The notes below the pieces were generated by a model. It had not been told where the DNA came from, made no database searches, and worked only from the letters and a program-made list of their open reading frames with translations. A stretch of 64,000 nucleotides of DNA from an uncultured Eubacterium sp. (GTDB lineage Bacteria; Bacillota; Clostridia; Oscillospirales; Acutalibacteraceae): contig CAJOHE010000006.1 of NCBI GenBank assembly GCA_905234495.1, forward strand, positions 51,942 to 115,941, in the 5' to 3' direction. The translations under genes were made by a program, and so were the position numbers. This document shows positions 14,811-23,876 of the stretch, piece after piece (within the stretch, counting starts at the first letter, position 1; every line of letters starts with the position of its first letter).

Positions 14811-16769
14811 TTACGGATTTGTGCAAACGCCCGAGGCGTTGAAATTATATGTTTTGCTTCCGATTTTCTTTGAAGTGTTTGCAAGCATTTTGCCGCTTGA
14901 TTCAAAGTAGTACCACTTGCCCGAAATCTTTTGCCAGCCGGTCTGCATAACGCCGCTTGAGTTCATATAATACCACGAGCCGCTTACTTTCTGCCAGCCC
15001 GTTGTCATAGCGCCCGAGCTGTTGAGATAGTACCACTTGCCGCCCGACTTAACCCAGCCTGTCTGCATAGCGCCGCCCGAGTTGAAGAGATACCATTTGC
15101 CGCTGATTTTCTGCCAGCCCGTCTGCATAGCGCCGTCGGCATTGAAATAATACCACTTGTTTGAAATGTTCTGCCAGCCGGTTCTCATCACGCCGATATT
15201 GTTGAAATAATACCATACGCCGTCGATTTTCTGCCAGTCGGTGAGCATTGCGCCGCTTTCGTTGAAATAGTAGCGGTAGCCGTCTATATCCTGAAAGCCT
15301 GTCTGCATAACGCCCTCTTCGTCGAAGTAGTACCAGACGCCGTCAACCTTCTGCCAGCCGGTCTTCATCACGCCGTTCTTGTCGAAATAGTAACGCGCGT
15401 CTTCGATATCCTGAAAGCCCTTCTGCATTACGCCGTCTTCGTTAAAATAGTAGCGGTTGCCTTCTACATCCTGCCAGCCTGTCTGCATAATGCCGTCCGC
15501 GTCAAAGTAGCGGGTTTCGCCGTTCGCGGTAACAAGACCTGTCTGCATAACGCCCTTATCATCGAAATAGTACCAGTTTGATTCAATTTCAATGAGTCCC
15601 TTCTGCATTACGTCGTCAACGTAATAATAAGTCTTGCCGTCCCTTTCAACAAAGCCGTTTTCGTGAATCGCATAAACGATGTTTGCCTTTTCAAGCTCGT
15701 CGTTGCCGAGGCCCTTTTCTATTGCGTTCCAGTCGCTCGGACTGCCGCTGTAGTAAACGGTTGTGATGCCGTCGCAGTTGTAAAAACCGCAGTAGGCTAT
15801 TGACTCAAGCGAGCGCGGAACGGTTACGGTTGCAGCCGCTTTACAGTATGAAAAAGCATGTTCGCCGATTGTCTTTACGCTGCTTCCGAGAGTGATGCTT
15901 TCCGCTGCCGTGCAGAAGTAAAACGCATTGTCGCCGATTGATTCAACGCTGTCGGGAACTTCAATCTTTTCAATCTTGCACTGCTTGAAAGCGCGCTCGG
16001 CAATAGCGGTTACCGTTGCGGGGATAACCGACGTCTTACAGCCGCTGATAAGGGTATTCGTAGCGTTTTCGATAATGCAGTTGCCTTCGCCGCGGTATGC
16101 GGTGTTTGCCTTGTCTACGGTCATCGCCGTGAGCGAAGAGCAGGACCAGAACGGGTTGCCCGTGATTGTTGCAACGTTTTTCGGGATGTTTACGCTTTCA
16201 ATCAGAGTACACTGAGCAAACGCTTCGTCGCCGATTGACACAACGCTTTCGGGAATCGTTACGGCCTCAAGCTTTGTGCAGAGGTTGAACGCGCGGTAGC
16301 CGATTGTTTTAACCGTGTTGCCGAGGTCAACGGTTTTGAGCGACGTGCAAAGCGTGAACGCGCTGTCGCCGATTGTCTCAACGCCGTCGGGAATTGCAAC
16401 GGATTCAAGGTCGTAGCTTGCGTGGAACGCCGACGTGCCTATTGACTTTACCGTTGAAGGAATCTCAACGCTTACAATGGCCGAGCAGCGTGTGAACAGG
16501 CTTGCGCCGATGTTTGTAACGCCCTCTTCAATGATAACCTTCTTAATGTTGAGGCAGTCATAAAACGGCGAGGTATTGCCGTTGCCGTAATCCCACATAT
16601 CGCCCGTGCCGCTGATTGTCAGCGTGCCCTTTTCATAATAGCAGGTTACGTTGTCGCCGAGCTGACCGGGATTGTCGAAGGTGTAAAGTGCAAAAGCGTT
16701 TACACCCATTCCGGCAAATACGCTGAGCGCCATGATAGCCGCAAGTATTACTGATAAGGTTTTTTTCAT
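14811..16769 (-). CDS. Secreted leucine-rich repeat (BspA-like) protein with C-terminal cell-wall-binding repeats
   Basis: 652 residues. A signal peptide (LSVILAAIMALSVFAGMGVNAFA, cleavage near 27) is followed by a short beta domain and about ten LRR_5/BspA-type repeats (about 60-350; pattern such as VTIPESVVSIGDEAFAQC). Then come about 13 choline/cell-wall-binding repeats of 20 residues (about 375-635; GWQKxxGxWYYFxxxGxMxT) and the ending KTYNFNASGVCTNP. It is expected to sit on the cell wall through the repeats, with the LRR part displayed for binding host or microbial ligands. The tail is nearly the same as in the two other wall proteins of this window (26142, 27739). Ligand unknown. Confidence 0.9.
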   Translation of the reverse strand: MKKTLSVILAAIMALSVFAGMGVNAFALYTFDNPGQLGDNVTCYYEKGTLTISGTGDMWDYGNGNTSPFYDCLNIKKVIIEEGVTNIGASLFTRCSAIVSVEIPSTVKSIGTSAFHASYDLESVAIPDGVETIGDSAFTLCTSLKTVDLGNTVKTIGYRAFNLCTKLEAVTIPESVVSIGDEAFAQCTLIESVNIPKNVATITGNPFWSCSSLTAMTVDKANTAYRGEGNCIIENATNTLISGCKTSVIPATVTAIAERAFKQCKIEKIEVPDSVESIGDNAFYFCTAAESITLGSSVKTIGEHAFSYCKAAATVTVPRSLESIAYCGFYNCDGITTVYYSGSPSDWNAIEKGLGNDELEKANIVYAIHENGFVERDGKTYYYVDDVMQKGLIEIESNWYYFDDKGVMQTGLVTANGETRYFDADGIMQTGWQDVEGNRYYFNEDGVMQKGFQDIEDARYYFDKNGVMKTGWQKVDGVWYYFDEEGVMQTGFQDIDGYRYYFNESGAMLTDWQKIDGVWYYFNNIGVMRTGWQNISNKWYYFNADGAMQTGWQKISGKWYLFNSGGAMQTGWVKSGGKWYYLNSSGAMTTGWQKVSGSWYYMNSSGVMQTGWQKISGKWYYFESSGKMLANTSKKIGSKTYNFNASGVCTNP

Positions 16770-16833
16770 AAAAACACCCCCTGTTTTCTTTACACTTATA
16801 TTTTATATTAGATAGGAAATGTTGTCAATAATA

Positions 16834-16857
16834 AAAGGCTACCCTGTGGTAGCCTTT
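16834..16857 (-). terminator. Intrinsic terminator of the KDPG aldolase gene
   Basis: AAAGGCTACC-CTGT-GGTAGCCTTT, 3 bases after the stop codon on the minus strand. Confidence 0.75.
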
Positions 16858-16860
16858 CAG

Positions 16861-17514
16861 TTATTTCATTTCCGCTCTTGCTTCCTTAATGCGTTCAACG
16901 AAAATCTTACCCGTTTCGGTAATCTTGCCGAAGTCGCCCGTCTTTGCGCCTGCGGTGAGGCTTGAGCCTGCGCCGACTGCGATTGCGCCCGCCTTAATCC
17001 AGTCCTTGACGTTGTCGATGTCAACGCCGCCCGAGGGCATCATTACCGCGTGGGGAATGGGCCCGTGGATATCCTTAATGAAGCGGGGACCCGCGAGGTC
17101 GCCGGGGAATACTTTGAGCACGTCCGCGCCGCATTCCATAGCCTGAACAGCCTCGGTGGGCGTGTAGATACCGGGCATTGAGGGAACGCCGTAGCGGTTG
17201 CAGCACCTTACGGTTTCGGGGTCAAAGTAGGGCGAAACGATGTATTCCGCGCCTGCCAGAATCGCGATTCTTGCGGTTGCCGCGTCCATAACGGTACCCG
17301 CGCCGATGATGATTTCGCCCGAGCTGTATTTTTTTCTCATCGCCTCGATGAGCTTGTCTGCGTGGGGCACGGTGAAGGTGAGCTCAATAGCCGCAACTCC
17401 GCCTGCGATACAGGCGTCGGTGATTTTTTCAGCCTGCTCAACAGAGGTCGCGCGGACAACTGCCACGATGCCGACTTCCTGAATTTTTGCAAGTGTTTCG
17501 ATTTTATTACTCAT
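16861..17514 (-). CDS. kdgA: Bifunctional KHG/KDPG aldolase
   Basis: 217-residue class I aldolase cleaving 2-keto-3-deoxy-6-phosphogluconate to pyruvate and glyceraldehyde-3-phosphate. Family marks: VGIVAVVRATS with A-E-Q-A-E-K, the catalytic Glu in GGVAAIELTFT, IIGAGTVMDAATA, the Schiff-base Lys in VLKVFPGDLAGPRFIKDI, and MPSGGVDIDNVKDWIKAGAIAVGAGSSL. It is the last step of the uronate route coded by kdgK and uxaC upstream. The 129-base gap to kdgK contains a small palindromic repeat. AGGAGAAAAACT precedes the ATG. Confidence 0.95.
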   Translation of the reverse strand: MSNKIETLAKIQEVGIVAVVRATSVEQAEKITDACIAGGVAAIELTFTVPHADKLIEAMRKKYSSGEIIIGAGTVMDAATARIAILAGAEYIVSPYFDPETVRCCNRYGVPSMPGIYTPTEAVQAMECGADVLKVFPGDLAGPRFIKDIHGPIPHAVMMPSGGVDIDNVKDWIKAGAIAVGAGSSLTAGAKTGDFGKITETGKIFVERIKEARAEMK

Positions 17515-17537
17515 AGTTTTTCTCCTTTTATGTTTAG

Positions 17538-17580
17538 ATGGGGCGCCGGGGTCGTCGCCCCCTACAAATAAGTGATACCG
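17538..17580 (-). repeat. Short palindromic repeat fragment between kdgA and kdgK
   Basis: GGGGCGCCGGGGTCGTCGCC followed by CCCTAC resembles the GGTCGTCGACCCCTAC module inside the repeat copies at 10495 and 12404. It is a fragment without the terminal arms, and strand is arbitrary. Confidence 0.5.
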
Positions 17581-17643
17581 TGTGCTATATGTGACCGAGC
17601 CGGATTTTCAGCACAACGCAGCATAACGGAAAAAGACGCGATT

Positions 17644-18741
17644 CTATCTCTGTACTCTTGAACCGGCGCCGTTGACTTTTGCTTCGACTTCCTTTAATGA
17701 AGCCATTGAGGTGTCGCCGGGGGTGGTCATCGCGAGGGCGCCGTGAACAACGCCGTAGTTTACCGCCTTCTGCGCGTCCTGATAAGTCATAAGACCGTAG
17801 ATAAGACCTGAGGCGAAGGAATCGCCGCCGCCTACGCGGTCGAGTATTTCAAGGGCGGGATATTCAAGCGAGTTGTAGATTTTTCCGTCCGCCCAGCATA
17901 TTGCCTTCCAGTCGTTTACCGTTGCGGTTTTAACCGTGCGAAGGGTTGTTGCGATAATCTTGAAATTCGGATATGCCTTTGTTACGGTTTCAATCATCTT
18001 GTAGTAGCCGTCGATGTTGAGCTCTTTAAGGTCGGCGTCGTTGCCCTCGACCTCGAAGCCGAGGGAAGCCGTAAAGTCTTCCTCGTTTCCTATCATAACG
18101 TCGACGTATTTTGCAATCTCACGGTTGACTTCCTGCGCCTTTGCCTGACCGCCGATATCCTTCCAGAGAGAGGGGCGGTAGTTGAGGTCGTAGGAAACGA
18201 TTGTGCCGTACTGCTTTGCCTTTTTAACAGCCTCGATAACGGTCTGCGCTGACGTTTCGGAAAGAGCCGCGTAGATTCCGCCCGTGTGAAGCCAGCGAAC
18301 GCCGAGGGTACCGAAGATATAGTCCCAGTCGACATCGCCGGGTTTAAGCTGTGAAGCCGCGGTGTTGCCCCTGTCGGAAGCGCCGACTGCGCCGCGGATA
18401 CCGAAGCCGCGTTCGGTAAAGTTGATTCCGTTTCTGACTGTTCTGCCGATGCCGTCGTAGGGCACCCACTTGATAAGCGAGGTGTCGACGCCGCCCTGAA
18501 GGATTAAATCCTCCATAAGGTAGCCGATTTCGTTTTCGGCAAACGCGGTAACGACCGCCGTCTTTAAGCCAAAGCAGCGGCGAAGTCCGCGGGCAACGTT
18601 GTACTCGCCGCCGCCTTCCCAAGCGCGGAAGGTGCGCGCGGTCTTTATTCTGCCCTCGCCCGGGTCGAGCCTGAGCATAATTTCACCGAGCGAAATCTCG
18701 TCAAACGTACATTCTTCTTTCGGTCTTAATTTGAGTTCCAT
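17644..18741 (-). CDS. kdgK: 2-keto-3-deoxygluconate kinase (PfkB family)
   Basis: 365-residue ribokinase-family sugar kinase, phosphorylating KDG to KDPG with ATP. An N-terminal LGEIMLRLDP start is followed by the sugar-binding AWEGGGEYNVARGLRR (about 41-56), SYDLNYRPSLW, a Gly-rich anion hole and catalytic Asp in RVGGGDSFASGLIYG (about 302-316), with PfkB signature. The sequence GMIGNEEDF is also typical of KDG kinases. It is translated from ATG 18741 with GGCGAGGA upstream, 14 bases after the uxaC stop, so likely one transcript with uxaC. Confidence 0.9.
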   Translation of the reverse strand: MELKLRPKEECTFDEISLGEIMLRLDPGEGRIKTARTFRAWEGGGEYNVARGLRRCFGLKTAVVTAFAENEIGYLMEDLILQGGVDTSLIKWVPYDGIGRTVRNGINFTERGFGIRGAVGASDRGNTAASQLKPGDVDWDYIFGTLGVRWLHTGGIYAALSETSAQTVIEAVKKAKQYGTIVSYDLNYRPSLWKDIGGQAKAQEVNREIAKYVDVMIGNEEDFTASLGFEVEGNDADLKELNIDGYYKMIETVTKAYPNFKIIATTLRTVKTATVNDWKAICWADGKIYNSLEYPALEILDRVGGGDSFASGLIYGLMTYQDAQKAVNYGVVHGALAMTTPGDTSMASLKEVEAKVNGAGSRVQR

Positions 18742-18755
18742 AAGTAATCCTCGCC

Positions 18756-20153
18756 TTAAAATTCAAAATAGTTTATTGCGTTGTTGTAGCATATCCCCTC
18801 GATGATTTCCCCGAGGATTTCCTCATCGTTTGCATACTTTCCCTCTTCAACCCACGAGCCGATGAGGGCGCAGAGAATACGCCTGAAATACTCATGTCTG
18901 CCGTATGAAGTAAACGAGCGGGAATCGGTTTCCATTCCGACGAATTTGCCGAGAACGCCGAGGTTTCCGAGCGATTTCATCTGGGCGGTCATACCGTCCA
19001 TAGTGTCAAGGAACCACCACGCGGGACCAAACTGAATCTTGCTCTGGGTTTCGCTACTCTGGAAATTGCCGAGCATTGTCGCGAGCACCGTGTTGTCCTT
19101 GTCGTTGAGGTTGAAAAGAATGGTTTTAGGCAGATTGCCGTTTACGTTGAGTGCGTTGAGAAAAGCCGAGAGGGGCTTTGCAATCTCGCAGTCGCCCACG
19201 CTGTCAAAGCCGACATCCGCGCCGAGCTTGTTGAACATCGCGGTGTTATTGTTTCTGAGAGCGCCGATGTGAATTTCCATAGCCCAGCCGAGTTCCTGAT
19301 ACTTTTTGCCAAGCTCAAGCATAACGGCGGTGCGATATTTGTCGGCGTCCTTCTGCTTCGGACGCTCGCCCTTCATCGCCTTCCTGAAAATCTTATTGAG
19401 CTCATCCTCATCAGCCTCTCTGTAGGGCACGTATTCAAACGCCTGGTCGGAAACCTTGCAGCCGACCTCGTTGAAATAGTCCGCGCGGGCGCAGAGCGCT
19501 TTCACAACGTCGCCATAGTGCTTAATCTCAATTCCCGCAGCGTCGCCGAGGGCTCTGATATAATCCTCAAAGCCGTCGAGATTTATGTTGAGCGCCTTGT
19601 CGGGACGGAAGCTCGGAAGCACCCGAAACGGCAAATCCTGCTGCGAAAGAAGCTTGTGGTATTCAAGGCTGTCAATCGGGTCGTCCGTTGTGCAGACGAT
19701 TTTTACGTTGCTGTTTGCAATAAGGCTCTGAGGTCTGAAATCACCCTCCGCCATAGCCTTATTAGCCCTGTCGAAAATATCGTCGGCAGTCTTTGCGCTC
19801 AGCGGCGTGTCGATTCCGAAATAGCGCTGAAGCTCGATGTGAGCCCAGTGATAGAGCGGGTTGCCGATGCAGTACTGAAGAGCGTAGGCAAACTTTTCAA
19901 ACTTCTCTCTCGGGGTGGCGTCGCCCGTGCAGTATCTTTCGTCAATACCGCACGAACGCATCGCACGCCACTTGTAATGGTCGCCCGAAAGCCAGATTTC
20001 GCTTATGTTTTCATACGGTTTGTTCTCATAAATTTCTTTGGGGCTCAGATGACAGTGATAGTCGCAAATCGGCATTTTTTCGGCATAGTCGAAGAAAAGC
20101 TTTTTCGCGGTATCGGTGTCAAGGAGAAAGTCCCTGTCCATAAAATTCTTCAT
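18756..20153 (-). CDS. uxaC: Uronate isomerase
   Basis: 465 residues (family about 465), a metal-dependent amidohydrolase-superfamily isomerase converting D-glucuronate to D-fructuronate and D-galacturonate to D-tagaturonate. Seen: MDRDFLLDTDTAKKLFFDYA, metal ligands in ICDYHCHLSPKEIYEN, CTTDDPIDSLEYH, AMEIHIGALRNNNTAMF, and the tail LCALIGSWVEEGKYANDEE. It is the first gene of uxaC-kdgK-kdgA on the minus strand. With the SDR at 12603 the window has four of five steps from glucuronate to pyruvate and glyceraldehyde-3-phosphate; UxuA is the gap. Confidence 0.96.
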   Translation of the reverse strand: MKNFMDRDFLLDTDTAKKLFFDYAEKMPICDYHCHLSPKEIYENKPYENISEIWLSGDHYKWRAMRSCGIDERYCTGDATPREKFEKFAYALQYCIGNPLYHWAHIELQRYFGIDTPLSAKTADDIFDRANKAMAEGDFRPQSLIANSNVKIVCTTDDPIDSLEYHKLLSQQDLPFRVLPSFRPDKALNINLDGFEDYIRALGDAAGIEIKHYGDVVKALCARADYFNEVGCKVSDQAFEYVPYREADEDELNKIFRKAMKGERPKQKDADKYRTAVMLELGKKYQELGWAMEIHIGALRNNNTAMFNKLGADVGFDSVGDCEIAKPLSAFLNALNVNGNLPKTILFNLNDKDNTVLATMLGNFQSSETQSKIQFGPAWWFLDTMDGMTAQMKSLGNLGVLGKFVGMETDSRSFTSYGRHEYFRRILCALIGSWVEEGKYANDEEILGEIIEGICYNNAINYFEF

Positions 20154-20222
20154 AGTAAGACCTCACATAGTTTAGTCACAGTAATTATATACCCATATGA
20201 TTTTTAATTCAATAATAAAATA

Positions 20223-20651
20223 TTAATAATTAAACGAAGTTCCGCCGCCGCTTACCGCGAGCGCCTGAAGTTTTGTGATAACGGCGTATATGCCGTCGCT
20301 GATTTTATCGGTTGAAAGCTCAACGCCGTTTGCCATAACCGAGAAGACCGCCTTCGTCGTTCCGCCGACAAGGGGCATCTGAGGCGGCATTTCCCTGAAC
20401 ATTTCCTCAAACATTGAGTTGAGGATATTTCCGCTTTCAATGAGCGAGACAAGCTCAAGAAACTTTTCGTAGGGAACGCTGATATTTTCAGACGTTTCGC
20501 TGCCGTTTACGCTGTCGCGCTTCATAAGAAACGCCGTCATCGGCGCGCCGAAGCCCCCGCTTGCTATGAGGTCAAGGCTGTGGTTTTCTTCCCTCGGCGG
20601 GTTCGTGGTCATATACGAGCTTGTGCAGTAGCTTATTTTATCTATTTTCAT
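20223..20651 (-). CDS. Protein of unknown function, third gene of an Rrf2-acyltransferase run
   Basis: 142 residues, no family recognised. Soluble, no signal peptide or membrane helix. Methionine-rich middle (MFEEMFREMPPQMP around residue 82-95), Gly-rich tail with AVSGGGTSFNY. The start at 20651 has GGGGTG upstream; an in-frame ATG 18 bases earlier is less likely. It lies 10 bases after the acyltransferase stop, so the two are probably cotranscribed from the Rrf2 promoter. Function not assignable. Confidence 0.7.
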   Translation of the reverse strand: MKIDKISYCTSSYMTTNPPREENHSLDLIASGGFGAPMTAFLMKRDSVNGSETSENISVPYEKFLELVSLIESGNILNSMFEEMFREMPPQMPLVGGTTKAVFSVMANGVELSTDKISDGIYAVITKLQALAVSGGGTSFNY

Positions 20652-20661
20652 TATGTCACCC

Positions 20662-21750
20662 CTATACAATATACTTTTTGAGAATTGGGATATGGTTCAG
20701 TATCGCCGAGACTATGTACGCGCCGACAAAGGTTATCGCCGCAACCGCGGGAACGCCGAGTATCGGGTTGATTGTGATTGAGTTGAAATGGAAAAACTTG
20801 TCGGAAATGAGGATGAAAAAGTCGTGAACGAGGTACACGCCGAAGCTGTATTTCGAGAGCTTGAGAATTACGCTTTTTGCACCGGGGCTGAAAGGAATTT
20901 TGTTTATCAGCTGATAGAGTGAAAAGACAAAGAGCGCCTGAAAGAGGACGTTTACCGAGGTGAAGGAATAAAACTCGCTGCAGTTTTTCTCGAGAATATG
21001 GGAAAATTTATAGGTGAGAACCGCAGTTGAAAGTATTCCGAAAAAGCAGAACGCCCCCATCATAACGTATTGCTTTGCGTTTAGTTTTATCTTGGTGAAA
21101 TAGTAGCCGATTATGAAATAAAACGTGTAGCCGCCGACAAAATCGAGATACATATTTCTTATCATTATCTTTGCGTACTTGCCGACCATGGCCGTCAGCG
21201 GGATATTTGTCATAACGTAGACGAGCTCGGGAATCAGAAACGAAAAGATGAACGAGATTACGAGGAAATAGCGGATGAGCTTTTCGTCCGCGATTATCTT
21301 TTTGACAAGCGGAACTATCATATAAAGCCCGACTATCATATATAGGTACCACAGGTGAAAATGCCCCTTGAAAAAGCTCAGCACCGTCACCTTGAGGCTG
21401 TGCTCGTACTCGTCAAAATACTCATAGCAGGCGTAGAGCGCCGACCAGAATATGAACGCCGTCACAATTCTTGATATGTATTTCTTATATATTCTTTCTA
21501 TTGTAAAGTCCGCGTTGAGGAATATCGCGCCGCTTATCATTACGAAAACGGGCACAACCCACCTCACTGCGCTGTCGTATATATTGAGTATATTCCACTC
21601 GTAGGTGGCGTAGCTTATCTCCTTCCACTCGATTGAAGCCGAATGAAGAATGACAACGCCGAGGGTTGCAAGTGTTTTCAGAACGTCAAAGCCGACGTTA
21701 CGCTCGGTTTTTGTAAGGCTTTCAGAGCCTGTTTTGGTTAAAGTTGCCAT
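20662..21750 (-). CDS. Acyltransferase family 3 membrane protein
   Basis: 362 residues with about ten hydrophobic helices. N-terminal GFDVLKTLATLGVVILHSAS has the family's Asp and helix-1 His-Ser; RWVVPVFVMISGAIFLNAD begins helix 2 with the family's P-x-F-x-M-I-S-G; FWHLWYLYMIVGLYMIVPLV-like helix and a C-terminal helix follow. These proteins O-acylate surface glycans. The gene begins 9 bases after the Rrf2 stop, with AGGAGGG as ribosome site. Why an acyltransferase shares a transcript with an Fe-S type regulator is not evident. Confidence 0.88.
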   Translation of the reverse strand: MATLTKTGSESLTKTERNVGFDVLKTLATLGVVILHSASIEWKEISYATYEWNILNIYDSAVRWVVPVFVMISGAIFLNADFTIERIYKKYISRIVTAFIFWSALYACYEYFDEYEHSLKVTVLSFFKGHFHLWYLYMIVGLYMIVPLVKKIIADEKLIRYFLVISFIFSFLIPELVYVMTNIPLTAMVGKYAKIMIRNMYLDFVGGYTFYFIIGYYFTKIKLNAKQYVMMGAFCFFGILSTAVLTYKFSHILEKNCSEFYSFTSVNVLFQALFVFSLYQLINKIPFSPGAKSVILKLSKYSFGVYLVHDFFILISDKFFHFNSITINPILGVPAVAAITFVGAYIVSAILNHIPILKKYIV

Positions 21751-21759
21751 AAACCCTCC

Positions 21760-22155
21760 TTAAATCAAATCGGACAGTTTCTTTGAATAGAAAAAGTCGT
21801 ACACCATTTTGTTATATTCCGTCCACATCGGAAGCGTTTCGCAACCTGCTGCGCGCGGACACTTTTCCGCGCCCTTTGCAAGGCAGGCGACAACCGCGAG
21901 GGAACCCTCGGTCACCTCGAGTATTTCGCCGACGGAATAATCCTCTGGCTTTTTTGAGAGCTTATATCCCCCGCCCTTGCCGCTGACGCCCGTTAGAAGC
22001 TTTGCGCCGACGAGTTCCTTTACAATTATTTCGAGATATTTTTTGGATATGCCCTGCCGCTCAGCTATTTCCTTGAGCGGGATATAGCTTTCCGAGTGCT
22101 GCTGAGCAAGGTCAATCATCACTCTGAGGGCGTATCTTCCCTTTGTAGAAATCAT
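21760..22155 (-). CDS. Rrf2 family transcriptional regulator (IscR/CymR-like)
   Basis: 131-residue winged-helix regulator. MISTKGRYALRVMIDLA and the recognition region IAERQGISKKYLEIIVKEL with GVSGKGGGYKLSK are the Rrf2 signature. Three cysteines follow (C-x7-C-x5-C in residues 90-105), the place where IscR holds its [2Fe-2S] cluster; the first spacing is longer than in E. coli IscR. CymR, the cysteine regulator, lacks this set. It is divergent from iscS-iscU and the cysteine genes and likely represses both sides through repeats in the 90-base gap. Confidence 0.92.
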   Translation of the reverse strand: MISTKGRYALRVMIDLAQQHSESYIPLKEIAERQGISKKYLEIIVKELVGAKLLTGVSGKGGGYKLSKKPEDYSVGEILEVTEGSLAVVACLAKGAEKCPRAAGCETLPMWTEYNKMVYDFFYSKKLSDLI

Positions 22156-22177
22156 TTTTGTGCTCCTTTCACAATTA

Positions 22178-22262
22178 TTACCTATTATACCATAGGGTAA
22201 ATGGGTAAATCAACACAAATTTTTATTTGCCTATTGACATAGTAGGTGAATAGGGTTATAAT
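22178..22262. promoter_or_regulatory. Divergent promoters and Rrf2 operator candidates
   Basis: Plus-strand promoter TTGACA (22234-22239)-N17-TATAAT (22257-22262) for iscS; minus-strand promoter TTGATT (22213-22208)-N18-TATAAT (22189-22184) for the Rrf2 gene. A perfect inverted repeat CCTATT-N13-AATAGG (22230-22254) covers the -35 of iscS. A related near-palindrome TTACCTAT..ATAGGGTAA (22178-22200) covers the -10 of rrf2. The same CCTAT/ATAGG core at both promoters suggests one regulator acting on both sides. Confidence 0.7.
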
Positions 22263-22293
22263 GAGCACAATAAAAACACGAAAGGAAAACGCT

Positions 22294-23484
22294 ATGAAGG
22301 TTTACGCAGACAACGCCGCAACGACAAAGATGAGCAAGGCGGCTATTGAGACCTACGTCGAGTATGCAAACGAATACTTCGGAAACCCGTCAAGCCTTTA
22401 TCAGACCGGTCAGGTTGCAAAGGAAAAGCTTGAAGAGGCGCGAAGCCGCGTTGCAGCGATAATAAACGCAGAGCCCCGCGAAATCATTTTCACCTCGGGC
22501 GGAAGCGAAGCCGACAATCAGGCGCTTCTTTCGGCTGCAGAGGCAGGGCTAAAAAAAGGAAAGAAACATATTATATCCTCTGCCTTTGAGCACCACGCAA
22601 TACTGCACACTCTCAGAAAGCTTGAGAAAAACGGATTTGAGGTCACCCTTCTTCCCGTTCACGAAAACGGAATTGTTGTACCGGGTGAGGTTGAAGACGC
22701 AATCCGCGAGGACACGTGTTTAGTCACGATAATGACAGTCAACAACGAAATCGGCACAATTCAGCCGATTGAAAAAATAGGTGAAATCTGCAAGAGGCAC
22801 GGCGTAACGTTTCACACGGACGCGGTGCAGGCGGTCGGACATCTTCCGATTGACGTCAAAGCGCAGAACATTGATATGCTTTCGGCTTCGGCGCACAAGT
22901 TTCACGGACCGAAGGGCGTCGGTTTCCTTTATGTAAGGAAGGGATTACCGATTTCCAATCTCATTGAAGGAGGTGCTCAGGAGCGGGGCAAACGTGCAGG
23001 CACGGAAAACCTCGCCGGCATCATGGCAATGGTGATTGCCCTTGAGGAATCGAAACGATGTATGAACTCCGTTAAGGAGCATTTATTACCGATAAGAGAT
23101 TATATAATCAACGGACTTTCCGAAATTCCCCACAGCGCGCTCAACGGCGATATGAAGGAACGAATGTACTCAAACGTTAACTTCAGCTTTGAGGGAATCG
23201 AGGGCGAATCAATCCTGATTCTTCTCGACCAGAAGGGAATCAGCGCATCCTCGGGCAGCGCCTGTACCTCGGGCTCACTCGACCCGAGCCACGTGCTTCT
23301 TGCAATCGGCAGGATTCACGACGTGGCGCACGGCTCGCTCAGGCTCAGCCTCTGCGACGACGCAACCTATGAGGAAGCCGATTATATAATTGAAAACGTT
23401 AAAGAAATCGTTGAGCACCTGAGAGGCTTCTCGCCCGTATGGCGCGACCTTCAGGAAGGAAAACGCACTTACATTTTAAAGTAG
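22294..23484 (+). CDS. iscS: Cysteine desulfurase
   Basis: 396-residue class V aminotransferase-fold PLP enzyme taking sulfur from cysteine for Fe-S clusters and thiolation. VYADNAATTKMS start, GGSEADNQAL, HTDAVQAVGHL, PLP lysine in SASAHKFHGPKG, and the catalytic Cys loop SSGSACTSGSLDPSHVL. The ATG at 22294 (AAAGGAAAA upstream) gives the normal start; in-frame codons further upstream overlap the promoter. It is the first gene of a four-gene operon iscS-iscU-OAH sulfhydrylase-cysK. Confidence 0.96.
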   Translation: MKVYADNAATTKMSKAAIETYVEYANEYFGNPSSLYQTGQVAKEKLEEARSRVAAIINAEPREIIFTSGGSEADNQALLSAAEAGLKKGKKHIISSAFEHHAILHTLRKLEKNGFEVTLLPVHENGIVVPGEVEDAIREDTCLVTIMTVNNEIGTIQPIEKIGEICKRHGVTFHTDAVQAVGHLPIDVKAQNIDMLSASAHKFHGPKGVGFLYVRKGLPISNLIEGGAQERGKRAGTENLAGIMAMVIALEESKRCMNSVKEHLLPIRDYIINGLSEIPHSALNGDMKERMYSNVNFSFEGIEGESILILLDQKGISASSGSACTSGSLDPSHVLLAIGRIHDVAHGSLRLSLCDDATYEEADYIIENVKEIVEHLRGFSPVWRDLQEGKRTYILK

Positions 23485-23497
23485 AAGGAGAAAACGA

Positions 23498-23875
23498 ATG
23501 GCACTCTACAGCGAGAAGGTTATGGAACACTTTTTACATCCCCGCAACGTCGGCATAATTGAGGACGCGGACGGCGTCGGCGAAGTCGGCAACGCAAAAT
23601 GCGGTGATATAATGAAAATGTATCTTAAAATAGATAACGATATAATAACCGACGTCAAGTTTGAAACCTTCGGCTGTGCAAGCGCGATTGCCTCAAGCTC
23701 AATGGCAACTGAACTTATAAAGGGCAAGCCCGTAAGCGAAGCGATGGAACTCACAAACAAAGCCGTTGCAGAGGCGCTTGACGGACTGCCGCAGCACAAA
23801 ATTCACTGTTCGGTGCTCGCAGAAGAAGCAATACAGAAGGCGCTGGACAATTATAACAGCAGAAAGGAAAAATAA
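23498..23875 (+). CDS. iscU: Fe-S cluster assembly scaffold IscU/NifU N-terminal type
   Basis: 125 residues. Three cluster-binding cysteines are in place: GNAKCGDIM, FGCASAIASS and HKIHCSVLAEEA. The start YSEKVMEHFLHPRNVG is characteristic. It receives sulfur from IscS and builds [2Fe-2S]/[4Fe-4S] clusters. It begins 13 bases after iscS and is followed after one base by the sulfhydrylase start codon. Confidence 0.96.
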   Translation: MALYSEKVMEHFLHPRNVGIIEDADGVGEVGNAKCGDIMKMYLKIDNDIITDVKFETFGCASAIASSSMATELIKGKPVSEAMELTNKAVAEALDGLPQHKIHCSVLAEEAIQKALDNYNSRKEK

Positions 23876-23876
23876 A

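Noticed and set aside
19269..20207. 312-codon plus-strand reading frame opposite uxaC
   Set aside because: Exact antisense of a clear uronate isomerase; composition follows the opposite strand's codon positions.
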